NCBI GenBank assembly: GCA_964493995.1
Contig: CAZBQD010000039.1
Coordinates: forward strand, 1-20,260
DNA from: GCA-002282575 sp964493995
GTDB taxonomy: Bacteria; Pseudomonadota; Gammaproteobacteria; Thiomicrospirales; Thiomicrospiraceae
Length of the DNA: 20,260 bases
Direction: 5' to 3'
A program made the position numbers and the translations under genes. This document shows, one piece after another, positions 1 through 8,156 of the stretch. Position 1 is the first letter of the stretch, and each line of letters opens with the position of its first letter. The notes beneath the pieces are model-generated. The model saw nothing but the letters and a program-made list of their open reading frames with translations. It searched no databases and had not been told where the DNA came from.

Positions 1-235
1 ACGCATAATTACCATTGCCCTGCGAAGTGGCAGGAAAACCATGTTGATCGACCAAATTGGTGAATAACAAGGGGCCACGTTCAACAGTGATGGTGGTTGC
101 TGTTGTGGCTGATGTTCCTGCAGCGGTCGAAGTATTGCCCGCGGTGCTAGAGGGGCTTGATCCCCCTCCATCGCAACCTGCGAGTAAACTAGCGAAAACT
201 GCTGTTGCAACTAATGTTGATGTAGAAAAACGCAT
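1..235 (-). CDS. Lipoprotein, N-terminal part (runs off the window)
   Basis: The reading frame runs leftward from an ATG at 235-233 and is open to the window edge. The first 21 residues form a lipoprotein signal peptide (short basic start, hydrophobic core, lipobox LLAGC with Cys21). After the cysteine come DGGGSS and a Ser/Thr/Ala-rich low-complexity linker of about 30 residues, then a sequence beginning TITVERGPLLF. The likely place is the inner leaflet of the outer membrane or the cell surface. The ATG lies 11 bp after the stop of the DUF2202 gene, and an AAGGA ribosome site overlaps that stop codon, so the two are co-transcribed and probably translationally coupled. The function of the mature domain cannot be told from the part visible. 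Confidence 0.75.
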   Translation of the reverse strand, partial: MRFSTSTLVATAVFASLLAGCDGGGSSPSSTAGNTSTAAGTSATTATTITVERGPLLFTNLVDQHGFPATSQGNGNYA

Positions 236-246
236 GACTAAATTCC

Positions 247-825
247 TTAGATAACGTCAACAGTGGTTAGGCTTTGACCAACCAATTGTAACTCTAGGGT
301 TTCTTGCGCTAACCAGTCGGCAACATCAGCCGGTAATAAGCTGTCGCCTTGTTGAAGCAGTGTATTGCTAAAAGCATCCAAGTGATTTTCAGAAGCAGAT
401 AAAAGTTTATTGTAGGTGCTGAGCAGATCGGTATTTTGTGTCACTGACATTTCAGCTAATAGGTCTTCAATATCCAGCGTTTCGATGGCAACACCTACCT
501 TCAGTGCGTCTTCAATAGATTGGCTGCCAATAGCGACTAGGTTATCGTACATCGCTTGCAACTCTGGATTGATAAAAACACCTTCGTCTTCACTGGGGGT
601 GTCAATGCCATACTGGTCGGCAAGTTTTTCAACACTGCTGACGTGGTTGCTTTCGCTATTGGCGATATTGTCAAAAATGGACAGGTCCCACAAGTCCCCC
701 AAGGCATCGTAAACGTCTTGTGCTAATTTTTCTTCTTCAGCCATAAAGAGAATGTGCGCTTGCTCTTCTGCTGTTAGCGTTGGTTGAATTGTGTTTGCTT
801 TGTTTTTGCCGAATTGTTTTTTCAT
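247..825 (-). CDS. DUF2202 ferritin-like domain protein
   Basis: This is a 192-residue protein with the hallmarks of the DUF2202 family: EEEKLAQDVYDAL at about residues 30-42, and an ESNHVSSVEKL helix at about 58-68. The acidic and histidine residues in these helices resemble ferritin-like four-helix metal-binding bundles. A further Glu/His-bearing helix (ASENHLDAF) follows near residue 145. No signal peptide or membrane segment is seen, so it is probably cytoplasmic; many family members are exported, so this form may differ. The biochemical role of the family is not established, and iron or other metal handling is only an inference. It sits between a small secreted peptide gene and a lipoprotein gene on the same strand. 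Confidence 0.85.
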   Translation of the reverse strand: MKKQFGKNKANTIQPTLTAEEQAHILFMAEEEKLAQDVYDALGDLWDLSIFDNIANSESNHVSSVEKLADQYGIDTPSEDEGVFINPELQAMYDNLVAIGSQSIEDALKVGVAIETLDIEDLLAEMSVTQNTDLLSTYNKLLSASENHLDAFSNTLLQQGDSLLPADVADWLAQETLELQLVGQSLTTVDVI

Positions 826-903
826 GGTTAGATTCCTTGTTGTGCAAGTGGTTGTGTGATGATTGTGTGGTTAAAATGTTGTTTATCTGGGGTTGGTCTT
901 GAC

Positions 904-1191
904 TTAGTACTGACTATGTCCGCCGCCCTTGCCTTTGCCTTGACCCCCACCTTGACCATAGCTGCTGCCATTCTGTCCGCCGCCTTTACCCTTACCTTGA
1001 CCACCGTTTTGCGCTTGTCGTTCACTGTTGGCTTGGTTTTGGCGTTGGTTGTCTTTTTGCCAATCATTGTCACGTTGTTGCTGTTGTTGGTATTCGTTAC
1101 GACCGGGTGAAACGACCGTGTCATCGGCAAAGGTGGTTAAGCTAGTGAAAACGCCCAGTGCGGCAACAAAAGGTAAAACAATTGATTTCAT
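904..1191 (-). CDS. Small secreted Gly/Gln-rich protein
   Basis: This is a 95-residue protein. The start at 1191 is chosen because it begins a clean Sec signal peptide (MKSIVLPFVAALGVFTSLTTFA, cleavage before DD) and has a GGAG ribosome site eight bases upstream; an in-frame ATG 12 codons earlier has no such support. The mature part is hydrophilic and of low complexity: a Gln/Asn/Arg/Asp stretch (with five Gln in a row), then two copies of a GGGQGKGKGGG-like block. It is probably periplasmic or surface-exposed and disordered. A different frame on the same strand (828-1130) is Lys/Arg/Val-rich without a signal and was judged a shadow. It starts the minus-strand gene set that diverges from the response regulator. 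Confidence 0.7.
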   Translation of the reverse strand: MKSIVLPFVAALGVFTSLTTFADDTVVSPGRNEYQQQQQRDNDWQKDNQRQNQANSERQAQNGGQGKGKGGGQNGSSYGQGGGQGKGKGGGHSQY

Positions 1192-1222
1192 AACAATGAC
1201 TCCAGTTGGGTTTGAATAATGC

Positions 1223-1237
1223 GCCAATTCATTTGGC
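1223..1237. promoter_or_regulatory. Inverted repeat in the divergent promoter region
   Basis: GCCAA-N5-TTGGC lies midway between the divergent starts of the secreted peptide gene (1191) and the response regulator gene (1282). It is about the size of a regulator half-site pair and is placed where it could act on both promoters. Binding by the adjacent OmpR-type regulator is only a possibility, since that family more often uses direct repeats. Confidence 0.3.
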
Positions 1238-1241
1238 TTGA

Positions 1242-1250
1242 TGCTATTAT
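1242..1250 (+). promoter_or_regulatory. Extended -10 promoter for the two-component genes
   Basis: TGCTATTAT matches the extended -10 consensus TGnTATAAT at eight of nine positions (the n counted as a match). The predicted transcript start near 1257 supports the ATG at 1282 as the regulator's start. No good -35 box is visible at the usual spacing. Confidence 0.4.
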
Positions 1251-1281
1251 GGAAAAAAGGTTTTTCAAAAGTGTTTCAAAA

Positions 1282-1974
1282 ATGACAAAACAAGACGCAC
1301 CTCGGGTGCTATTGCTTGACGATGACGTGACGCTGCGTCAACTGATGGTTAAGCTGCTCACTCAATCGGGATTTTCTGTTACGGCGGTAGCGACTTCGGC
1401 CGAGTTTATGCGTGCCTTAGACAATCTAGGTGCTGATGTGTGCGTGCTCGATTGGATGCTGGCCGGTGAAAGTGGTTTGGTGCTGGCGCAACAGCTGGCT
1501 CAATTAGTTGAGCGTCCGCCGATGCTGATGTTGTCTGCCAATGCCACTATCGACCAACGCGTGCAAGGCTTAGCGGTGGTCGATGATTACCTGACCAAAC
1601 CCTTCGATCCGGCCGAATTGATTGCGCGGTTACACGCTTTGCTGCGACGTTTTCAGAACGATAAAACGACACAACGATTACGTTTGGGTCGCTGGCAAGT
1701 GGATAGTCAGCGTCAGCAACTCACCTCGGATACGCAAGTGGTTGAGCTGGCCGCTAAAGAATGGCAATTACTCTGGTATTTTGTGCAACGTCCGCATCGT
1801 ATTGTCACGCGCGAACAGTTGCTCGCAGCCTTGGATGAGCATGATGCGGGAACGCGAGCCATTGATATTCGTATTTCGCGTTTGCGCAAAAAGTTGGACG
1901 ATGATGCCTTTATCGAAACGGTGTGGGGGCAGGGCTATCGATTGGGTGAACATTTGTTGTCAGCACCATCATGA
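1282..1974 (+). CDS. OmpR-family response regulator
   Basis: This is a 230-residue two-domain regulator. The receiver domain (about 1-120) has the acidic triad DDD at 13-15, the phospho-acceptor Asp57 in VLDWM, and Lys106 in LTKPF. The winged-helix DNA-binding domain (about 130-225) has LAAKEWQLLWYF, the recognition-helix region RAIDIRISRLRKKL and the closing GQGYRL wing. Earlier in-frame ATGs exist at 1219 and 1249, but 1282 starts right before the receiver fold, leaves 90 bp for divergent promoters, and lies just after a candidate -10. The stop overlaps the kinase start (ATGA), the normal arrangement for a cognate pair. The target genes are unknown; the divergent minus-strand genes are the obvious candidates. 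Confidence 0.9.
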   Translation: MTKQDAPRVLLLDDDVTLRQLMVKLLTQSGFSVTAVATSAEFMRALDNLGADVCVLDWMLAGESGLVLAQQLAQLVERPPMLMLSANATIDQRVQGLAVVDDYLTKPFDPAELIARLHALLRRFQNDKTTQRLRLGRWQVDSQRQQLTSDTQVVELAAKEWQLLWYFVQRPHRIVTREQLLAALDEHDAGTRAIDIRISRLRKKLDDDAFIETVWGQGYRLGEHLLSAPS

Positions 1975-3053
1975 AAAGCATCAGTCGTCAATTATTGTGG
2001 CTGGTACTGATGTTACAGCTTGTGGTATTGCTGTTGGCACTGGTGTTTGTTGCCGTGCCTTTGGCAAAACGATCAGCAGCCGACTTGGCTGGGCTGATGG
2101 CTATTTCGGCGAAAACTTGGCAAGAATTAACATCCGATCGTCGCCCTGCTTTTATGGAAAGTTTACAACAAGACACAGGATTAGTGGTCGAGCGGGGTGT
2201 TTTGCCGCAGATTGATGAGTCATGGAAGCCGCATTGGTATGCCGACTGGGTTGAGCAGGCACTTATTGCACAGGGGGAATATCCTAATCAAGTTCATATG
2301 CAGCAGGGGATGGTCGAGGTGCTACTGCTGGTAGAGGATGAGCCTATTGTGTTGCGTGCGCCCAGCCCGCGATTGGGTTGGATTTTTGGCTTGTTTTTTG
2401 CCGTTAGTGCAGTGGCGATGTTGGGCACGCTATTGGCGCTTTGGTGGCAACAACGTTGGCAACATCAGATGCTGCGTCAGCAAGTGATGTTATCTGGCTT
2501 GGCACATGATTTACGCACGCCCTTAACCCGTTTGCAATTGCAATTAGCCCTGTTGCCACAGTTAGATGCTGCGGAGCAGAAGTTGTTTAGCGAGCAGATT
2601 CAAAGCATGTCGGAGCAAATTGAAACCGCCTTAACCTTGGTGCAAGCTGATGAAAAGTGCAATTTGCCGCAAACGACGTTGGATGTCTGTTGGCAAAGCT
2701 GGCAGCGTGCTTTTCCTTCGGTAGGGTTCGAGCTGACCTCTGAGGCATTATTGCAGCAGTCAGTGCCGAACTTGCTCAACCGTATGGTACAAAATGTGAT
2801 TGTGAATGCGCAGGTGCATGGTCAGGGACAAGTTAGGGTAAGGCTAACAGAACTCGGTCATCAATGGCAGTTAACTATTTCCGATGAAGGGGCAGGCATT
2901 CCCGATGCAGTGTGGAAAGCCGTCAAATCGCATCAACGTCCTACTGCAAAAGGGGTGGGGCTGGGGTTGCTCAGTAGCCTTTGGTTGGCGGACATAGCAG
3001 GCTTGCGTATGGATCGTTGCTTAGGCGGTGTTAGCATCAGCTCTAAATCGTGA
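1971..3053 (+). CDS. Sensor histidine kinase (EnvZ-like)
   Basis: This is a 360-residue inner-membrane kinase. Transmembrane helices lie at about residues 8-30 and 133-156, bracketing a periplasmic sensor region of about 100 residues with no recognised fold. The dimerisation/phosphotransfer helix carries LAHDLRTPL with the phospho-accepting His179. The ATPase domain has the N box (QNVIVNAQVHG, about 273-283), the G1 box DEGAGIP (about 303-309) and the G2 box GVGLGL (about 328-333). The linker between TM2 and the His helix is short, so a full HAMP domain is unlikely. It overlaps the regulator gene by 4 bp and would phosphorylate that regulator. The signal sensed cannot be read from sequence. 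Confidence 0.9.
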   Translation: MKSISRQLLWLVLMLQLVVLLLALVFVAVPLAKRSAADLAGLMAISAKTWQELTSDRRPAFMESLQQDTGLVVERGVLPQIDESWKPHWYADWVEQALIAQGEYPNQVHMQQGMVEVLLLVEDEPIVLRAPSPRLGWIFGLFFAVSAVAMLGTLLALWWQQRWQHQMLRQQVMLSGLAHDLRTPLTRLQLQLALLPQLDAAEQKLFSEQIQSMSEQIETALTLVQADEKCNLPQTTLDVCWQSWQRAFPSVGFELTSEALLQQSVPNLLNRMVQNVIVNAQVHGQGQVRVRLTELGHQWQLTISDEGAGIPDAVWKAVKSHQRPTAKGVGLGLLSSLWLADIAGLRMDRCLGGVSISSKS

Positions 3054-3072
3054 ATTTCATACAAATGTAAGA

Positions 3073-3100
3073 TTGAGAATGGGCATGAATCACGTAAAAT
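3073..3100 (+). promoter_or_regulatory. Candidate sigma-70 promoter for the cytochrome gene
   Basis: TTGAGA (3073-3078), a 16-bp spacer and TAAAAT (3095-3100) lie in the 100-bp gap between the kinase and cytochrome genes. The leader would be about 45 nt and includes a purine-rich GGGAGA ribosome site close to the ATG at 3154. Confidence 0.45.
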
Positions 3101-3153
3101 AAGCGGTTGTGCGCTTAAATGGGCTAGGGTAAGGGTATTAGGGAGACAGAATT

Positions 3154-5136
3154 ATGACGCCATCCATTTGGAAACGTTCCGCTATCCGCGCGGGTTTGAT
3201 TACCGTCGCGGTGATGGGTTATCTCTACTATACTGATGCCTTAACGCCAGAAAAATCAGCATTAGCCTCGACTTCGACAGTCACGCCTTTGGTGGGTGAT
3301 ATGACACCACCCTCGCATTTCAGCAATCCTTACGCGCAAGTGCCCGCTCAGTGTTATATTGAAACCGCCGGCGGTACACAAAATGCCTGTTTGTTCTGTC
3401 ATACCAATGGGGTATGGAAAACGGGCATGGGCAATAATAATCCGCAAGCGGGTGCCTTTGCCGATATTGGTAACTTTCAATTAGAGTATAGCTTTGCGCC
3501 CTATAACAACAGCACGCCGCTGGCAACCATTAATCGCTGGGAAAATACCTTATATCCCGAAAAGCTTGCGGCTTATGTAGCGGGTTTGGGCGTGGATAGC
3601 CAAGCTTGGGATATGCAAAGTTATCTGCGACAAGACAACTGGTCCAAAGCCTATGCCCAACGCCCGAAACAAGATGCCTACTGGGATGCCGGTGGTGAGT
3701 CGCCTTTTCGATTATTGCCTGCTCTTAACCCCGCCGATTTACCAGCACAAGCGGACGGTTTTGTGCGCAGTCAGCGCGATGAGGCAGGCTTCTACCGTGA
3801 CGCGCAAGGTGTGATGACAGGGTGGCGTGCCATTAATTTCATGCCATATGGCATTTTTACTCCTCAGACAGGTTCAGTTTCGGGTATTTACATTCGCTTA
3901 CCTGTGGCATTTATGCAAAACGATCAGGGACATTTCGATACTGCTATCTATGCACAAAACCTCGATTTATTGGCTAAAGCCGTGCAAGATCGCTTAACTG
4001 AACAAGATGCTAAAAGCTATTTAGGTAAAGCCAGTGGTGTTGCCGTACAAAAAGGCGTTTACCCTGTGGGGACTGAGTTTGCGCATCCCTTACATTATGT
4101 TGATGTTGATGCCGATGGACGTGATGCCAGTGTCAGCCGTTTCCCTGGCGCGCGCAGCCAGCGCGTGAAAGAAGTGCGCTATATGATTAAATGGGAAGAC
4201 TATAACCCGAATGGGCAACGCCCCACCGCTGGTGCTGAACCTACCGCTATTTATGGCAAGGATAGCCAAGGCTGGGTCGATAATGGCGCGGGTTGGTATC
4301 TGGTCGGCTTTATTGAAGATGCCAAAGGCGATTTGCGCCCTCAACATCGTGAAGAAATGATGCAGTGTATTGGCTGCCATTCGGGTGTACGCGAAACCGA
4401 AATGCCGACCTTTACCAGTGGTGTCGGTAATACCGTCGATAGTACTTGGTCTTTCCCGCGTCAATTACCCAATGGCTTAGGTTGGCAAGAAATGAACTAT
4501 TTGGGTTACGACAAAACCAAGGGTGTGACCCTAGCCGAACCGCATAATCGTGATCTTAACAAAGGTGAGTATCGGCTGTTCCTAGAGCATGTGGTGGGTG
4601 CTAACCTATATGGACAAATGCCACGTAATATGGAAGCTTTTTTAGCCGATCACATTCGAGCTGAAAAAGGCTATTCGAGCAACTGGGTTGCCATTGATAC
4701 CAGCAGTGCGCAAGGCTATCGTGACAGTAACTTGCTGCGTCAAAAGTTGTTGCGTGAGCTGACGGCTAAGGGCGATTATGTCAATGCCGATGGTCATATT
4801 CACGCCGGTCTATTTTATCCGCCCAAAGCCGATGCCTTAGCGGGCGCGGCACATTACCGCCAAGTGGTGGTCAGTCAGCGTTACACCTTGGGTAAGGATG
4901 TCTTTGCACAAACACCCCATACCTTCAAAGCTTATCGAGCCGATGACAAACAGCCGCTCAAACTCGATGGCAAGCCGCACGCCTTTGGTGAGGTCATTGC
5001 TGAGCGCAGTGTCGAGTTAGACAATCCGGCTAGTGCCACTTATCGTGCTGGTGATAGCTTAACGGAAATTAACCCCGACTTGCCTTTTGAGCAGGGTGGC
5101 ACTTATTGGCCCGATTATCGACCGTTTGTGAAGTGA
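3154..5136 (+). CDS. Membrane-anchored or periplasmic diheme c-type cytochrome
   Basis: This is a 660-residue protein. The N-terminus (basic start, hydrophobic stretch about 12-27, no clear cleavage site) looks like a signal anchor that places it in the periplasm. Two heme c attachment motifs are visible: CLFCH at residues 79-83 and CIGCH at 405-409, 326 residues apart. Other features include many Trp, Tyr, Gly and Pro residues and long conserved-looking stretches such as the NYLGYDKTKG segment. A role in periplasmic electron transfer or a heme-based oxidation is inferred; no substrate can be named. It has its own likely promoter and sits between a two-component system and the T2SS genes, with no evident functional link to either. 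The CXXCH spacing does not match the rubber oxygenase RoxA (my recollection of that family), so that name is not used. Confidence 0.8.
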   Translation: MTPSIWKRSAIRAGLITVAVMGYLYYTDALTPEKSALASTSTVTPLVGDMTPPSHFSNPYAQVPAQCYIETAGGTQNACLFCHTNGVWKTGMGNNNPQAGAFADIGNFQLEYSFAPYNNSTPLATINRWENTLYPEKLAAYVAGLGVDSQAWDMQSYLRQDNWSKAYAQRPKQDAYWDAGGESPFRLLPALNPADLPAQADGFVRSQRDEAGFYRDAQGVMTGWRAINFMPYGIFTPQTGSVSGIYIRLPVAFMQNDQGHFDTAIYAQNLDLLAKAVQDRLTEQDAKSYLGKASGVAVQKGVYPVGTEFAHPLHYVDVDADGRDASVSRFPGARSQRVKEVRYMIKWEDYNPNGQRPTAGAEPTAIYGKDSQGWVDNGAGWYLVGFIEDAKGDLRPQHREEMMQCIGCHSGVRETEMPTFTSGVGNTVDSTWSFPRQLPNGLGWQEMNYLGYDKTKGVTLAEPHNRDLNKGEYRLFLEHVVGANLYGQMPRNMEAFLADHIRAEKGYSSNWVAIDTSSAQGYRDSNLLRQKLLRELTAKGDYVNADGHIHAGLFYPPKADALAGAAHYRQVVVSQRYTLGKDVFAQTPHTFKAYRADDKQPLKLDGKPHAFGEVIAERSVELDNPASATYRAGDSLTEINPDLPFEQGGTYWPDYRPFVK

Positions 5137-5184
5137 TGAGTGATTCAATCTTAAAAAAGCCATTTGTGGTGTTTAACTTCCCTT

Positions 5185-5190
5185 TATAAT
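5185..5190 (+). promoter_or_regulatory. Perfect -10 box very close to the gspC start
   Basis: TATAAT lies only 8 bp before the gspC ATG. A weak TTGTGG is found 15 bp upstream of it. Transcription from here would begin at or just before the ATG, giving a leaderless or nearly leaderless message. No Shine-Dalgarno sequence is visible before this ATG. Confidence 0.4.
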
Positions 5191-5198
5191 AAGCAACA

Positions 5199-6059
5199 AT
5201 GAACACCCCCTTATTGACTAGAAGTGCTCTTGCTTCTCTCACTCACTCACTGTCTAAACTCAATCGTCCTTGGTTGCGTTGGCTGGTGTCTGCGCTACTC
5301 TTGACGATCTTGTCTTGGCAAACGGCACGTTGTGCCTGGTTAGTGTTAACGTCAACAAATTTAACGAGTTTACCCACCGTAACTAGTGCAGCTCATATTC
5401 CAGAAAAGTCCACGTCATGGCAACAGCTATTTCCCAACAGCAGCACCTCTGCCATCACTGCCCAGTCTGAAGCCTTTGCCGATGCCAGTGTTCTCAAGGG
5501 TTGGCAGTTGCTGGGCGTTCTGGTGGATGACGCCATCAAGCTCGCTTTGGTGCAACAAGGCAGTGGTGGTGGGCTAATTTGGTTACAAGAAAATCAGCTC
5601 ACGCCGCAAGGGGTGAAAGTCGAGCGCATTGAAGCGATGCAAGTTCAGCTGCTCACCAGACAAGGCAGTCAATGGCTCAAGCTGGCTTCGTCACAGCAAC
5701 AAGCCACGGCTTCGGCTACTGTTTCAGTGTCTCCCAGCGCAGCGTCTGCTGTTAATTTGAGCGAACTACGTCAACAAGCAAAACAAAATCCAACCACGGC
5801 CATGCAATGGCTCAATTTGCAACCACAATTTGAGCAGGGTCGTTTGGTCAGTGTGCTGGTGCAGCCTAAGTCAGGACAAGAAGCGATTTTTAAGCAACTC
5901 GGTTTTATGGCGGGCGATCAGCTCGTGGCGCTGAATGGTCAACCGATGAGTGAATGGATGACTAAATTAGCGAGCCTACCCAGTGTGTTAGATGGCGCTG
6001 GCGCGAGTGTCAAAGTATTACGAGCAGGAAAAGAACAGGAATGGTCGGTCACATGGTAA
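5199..6059 (+). CDS. gspC: Type II secretion system protein GspC
   Basis: This is a 286-residue inner-membrane component that connects the cytoplasmic-membrane platform to the outer-membrane secretin. The order matches GspC. A short cytoplasmic N-terminus is followed by one transmembrane helix (about 28-50) and a Pro/Ser/Thr-rich linker. Next is the homology region (about 103-168, starting WQLLGVLVDDAIKLALVQ), which binds the secretin N0 domain, and last a PDZ domain (about 195-286, with FMAGDQLVALNGQPM). It is the first gene of a gspC-gspD-gspE run and its end overlaps the gspD start. The assignment is firm because the domain order and the neighbours agree. Confidence 0.92.
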   Translation: MNTPLLTRSALASLTHSLSKLNRPWLRWLVSALLLTILSWQTARCAWLVLTSTNLTSLPTVTSAAHIPEKSTSWQQLFPNSSTSAITAQSEAFADASVLKGWQLLGVLVDDAIKLALVQQGSGGGLIWLQENQLTPQGVKVERIEAMQVQLLTRQGSQWLKLASSQQQATASATVSVSPSAASAVNLSELRQQAKQNPTTAMQWLNLQPQFEQGRLVSVLVQPKSGQEAIFKQLGFMAGDQLVALNGQPMSEWMTKLASLPSVLDGAGASVKVLRAGKEQEWSVTW

Positions 6060-8146
6060 CAAAAATTCAACTCAGTCTATGCTTGCTGGTGGGTGCGCTC
6101 AGCGGTGCGAGTGTGCAAGCTGCCACAACCTCGCCCAGCTCAAAAGAAGCGGCGATGGTGATTAACCTAAAAGAGGTTGAAATTGCCCAGGTGGCAGAAG
6201 CCGTGGCGCAGGTAACGGGCAAGAATTTTGTTATTGATCCGCGTGTTAAAGCCAAAGTGAGCTTTACCACCAATACAGGGCTACAGCCGAATAAGCTCTA
6301 TCAAACCTTTCTGTCTTTTCTAAAAGTGCATGGTTTTGCGGCTCTAGAAAATGGCGATTTGGTTGAGATTGTTCCTGTGAATGTGGTGCGAGATCGAGCG
6401 CAACGCGTCGGTGCCAGTCGTGATGAAGACGATTGGGTGACGCAGGTGATTAGCCTCAAGCATGTGTCGGCCAATAAGTTGGTGGCCTTATTGCGTCCGC
6501 TGGTGGCGAATGAAGGGCATTTGGTGGCGAATCCTGATTCGAATAAGCTGATTGTTACCGACCGATCGGGCAATATTGCGCGTATTAAAGAAGTGGTGTC
6601 GCGTGTCGATGTGCCTTTTCAGCACAGCTATGAAGTGGTGCAGTTAAATTACTTGTCGGCGGAAGAAGCGACCAGTTTGATGAAAACCTTGAACACAGGG
6701 CTAGATAAAGAACTTGCCCTAGTGGTAGCGCCCGATTTGCGCGCGAATCGCTTGATTTTATCGGGCGGTGAAGCACAACGCATGGCTGCGCGTGCCTTGC
6801 TGGCGCAAATTGATTCACCGGTTCAGCAGCAAGGGCGGGTTCAGGTCATTTATTTACAATACGCCAAAGCAACGGATTTAGCCCCGATTCTGCAAAATAT
6901 TGCGGGTGCAGGTGCCACCCTAGCGGCAGCCGAGCAAGTTGGGGGTGATGCTGGTGAGCCGAACATCGGTGATGGTGGTACTAAGCCGGTTGCCGTTGCT
7001 AAAGTCGCGAAGAAAAAAAGTGGTTCATCGGATAGTGATATCAGTATCGAAGCCGATGAGCGTATGAATGCGGTGGTGATTAGTGCGCCACCGCAGCTTA
7101 TCTCTACGTTGCGCGAAGTGATTCGTCGTTTGGATGTGCGCCGTGCACAGGTCATTATTGAAGCCATTATTGCTGAAGTGTCAGAAGAGCAACGTCAGCA
7201 GCTAGGTGCGAGTTGGGTAGCCGTTGGCCCTAATGGGGCGGGTGTGTTTAGTTTAGACGATAGTTTAGCGAAAATTGCCACGGGGGCGGCAACAGGGGGT
7301 ACTGCGGGCGCATTAGGGTCGGTGAGTGGTACGGGCGTAACCGCCGTGGTGGGTGAGAGCTATGGCAATGACCAAGGCTGGGGCGCGCTATTGCGTGCTT
7401 TACGTTCGAATACCGATAACAACATTCTGTCAACGCCCTCGTTAGTGACCATGGATAATGAAGAAGCGAGTATGATTGTTGGCCAAGAAGTGCCTTTCAG
7501 CACCGGTAGCTATGCGGCAACGGGTACCACAGGCGCCGTGGGGACAATTGGTAGTCCGTTTCAAACGATTAAGCGTCAAGATGTCGGCCTAAAACTGAAA
7601 GTGAAACCGCAAATTAACGAGGGTGATAGTATTCGCTTGGAAATTGAACAATCGGTTTCGAGCTTAATTCCCAATTCTAAAACCACCTTGGGTTCGGTTG
7701 ATTTGGTGACCTCGAAACGGGAAATCAAAACCAATGTACTGGTCACCGATGGCAATCTGGTAGTGTTAGGTGGCTTGATGGATGAGTCGGAAAGTGAGTC
7801 TTTAGCGAAAGTCCCCGGCTTGGGAGATATTCCAGTATTAGGCGCTTTGTTTTCCTACAAAGAAAATACCGTTAAGCGTAAAAACTTGATGGTGTTTCTA
7901 CGCCCGCGTATTGTGCGCGATGACCAGTTAGCCGTCGCTTATGCAGCCTCTAAATACAATAAGTTACAGCAGCAATCGGAAGGGCTGATCGAGCGCAAAC
8001 AAACCAATAACCGTGAGCTGGTGTCACCCCGTTTACCGCTTAATGCTAGTGAGTTGTTGACAGAGGATTTTGTGATTGCCAAAAGAGCCAAACCAGCGCC
8101 CGTCGAAGACCGACTCAATATGACCAGTGAGCCGCTAGTGCCATGA
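6053..8146 (+). CDS. gspD: Type II secretion system secretin GspD
   Basis: GspD forms the multimeric outer-membrane channel of the T2SS. The start at 6053 (MVTKIQLSLC) gives a signal peptide ending GASVQA and a 7-bp overlap with gspC; an ATG 12 bp earlier is possible but has an AGGA directly abutting it. The mature protein begins with an N0 domain (VINLKEVEIAQVAEAVAQVTGKN), followed by N1-N3 repeats (for example VISLKHVSANKLVALLRPL). A Gly/Ala-rich insertion (about 300-325) lies within the last repeat. The secretin domain follows, with the signature VPGLGDIPVLGALFS at about residue 585 and the closing KRKNLMVFLRPRIV. The tail of about 70 residues after that may carry the S-domain/pilotin-binding region. 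Length (697) is typical. Confidence 0.95.
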   Translation: MVTKIQLSLCLLVGALSGASVQAATTSPSSKEAAMVINLKEVEIAQVAEAVAQVTGKNFVIDPRVKAKVSFTTNTGLQPNKLYQTFLSFLKVHGFAALENGDLVEIVPVNVVRDRAQRVGASRDEDDWVTQVISLKHVSANKLVALLRPLVANEGHLVANPDSNKLIVTDRSGNIARIKEVVSRVDVPFQHSYEVVQLNYLSAEEATSLMKTLNTGLDKELALVVAPDLRANRLILSGGEAQRMAARALLAQIDSPVQQQGRVQVIYLQYAKATDLAPILQNIAGAGATLAAAEQVGGDAGEPNIGDGGTKPVAVAKVAKKKSGSSDSDISIEADERMNAVVISAPPQLISTLREVIRRLDVRRAQVIIEAIIAEVSEEQRQQLGASWVAVGPNGAGVFSLDDSLAKIATGAATGGTAGALGSVSGTGVTAVVGESYGNDQGWGALLRALRSNTDNNILSTPSLVTMDNEEASMIVGQEVPFSTGSYAATGTTGAVGTIGSPFQTIKRQDVGLKLKVKPQINEGDSIRLEIEQSVSSLIPNSKTTLGSVDLVTSKREIKTNVLVTDGNLVVLGGLMDESESESLAKVPGLGDIPVLGALFSYKENTVKRKNLMVFLRPRIVRDDQLAVAYAASKYNKLQQQSEGLIERKQTNNRELVSPRLPLNASELLTEDFVIAKRAKPAPVEDRLNMTSEPLVP

Positions 8147-8156
8147 GTGCTTCAGC

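Noticed and set aside
828..1130. Lys/Val-rich 100-codon minus-strand frame
   Set aside because: It overlaps the signal-peptide-bearing secreted peptide gene in another frame and is an artefact of its Gly/Gln-rich repeats.
3154..5136. Rubber oxygenase RoxA
   Set aside because: Size and heme number are similar, but the CXXCH motifs are 326 residues apart and the first is near the N-terminus, unlike what I recall of RoxA.
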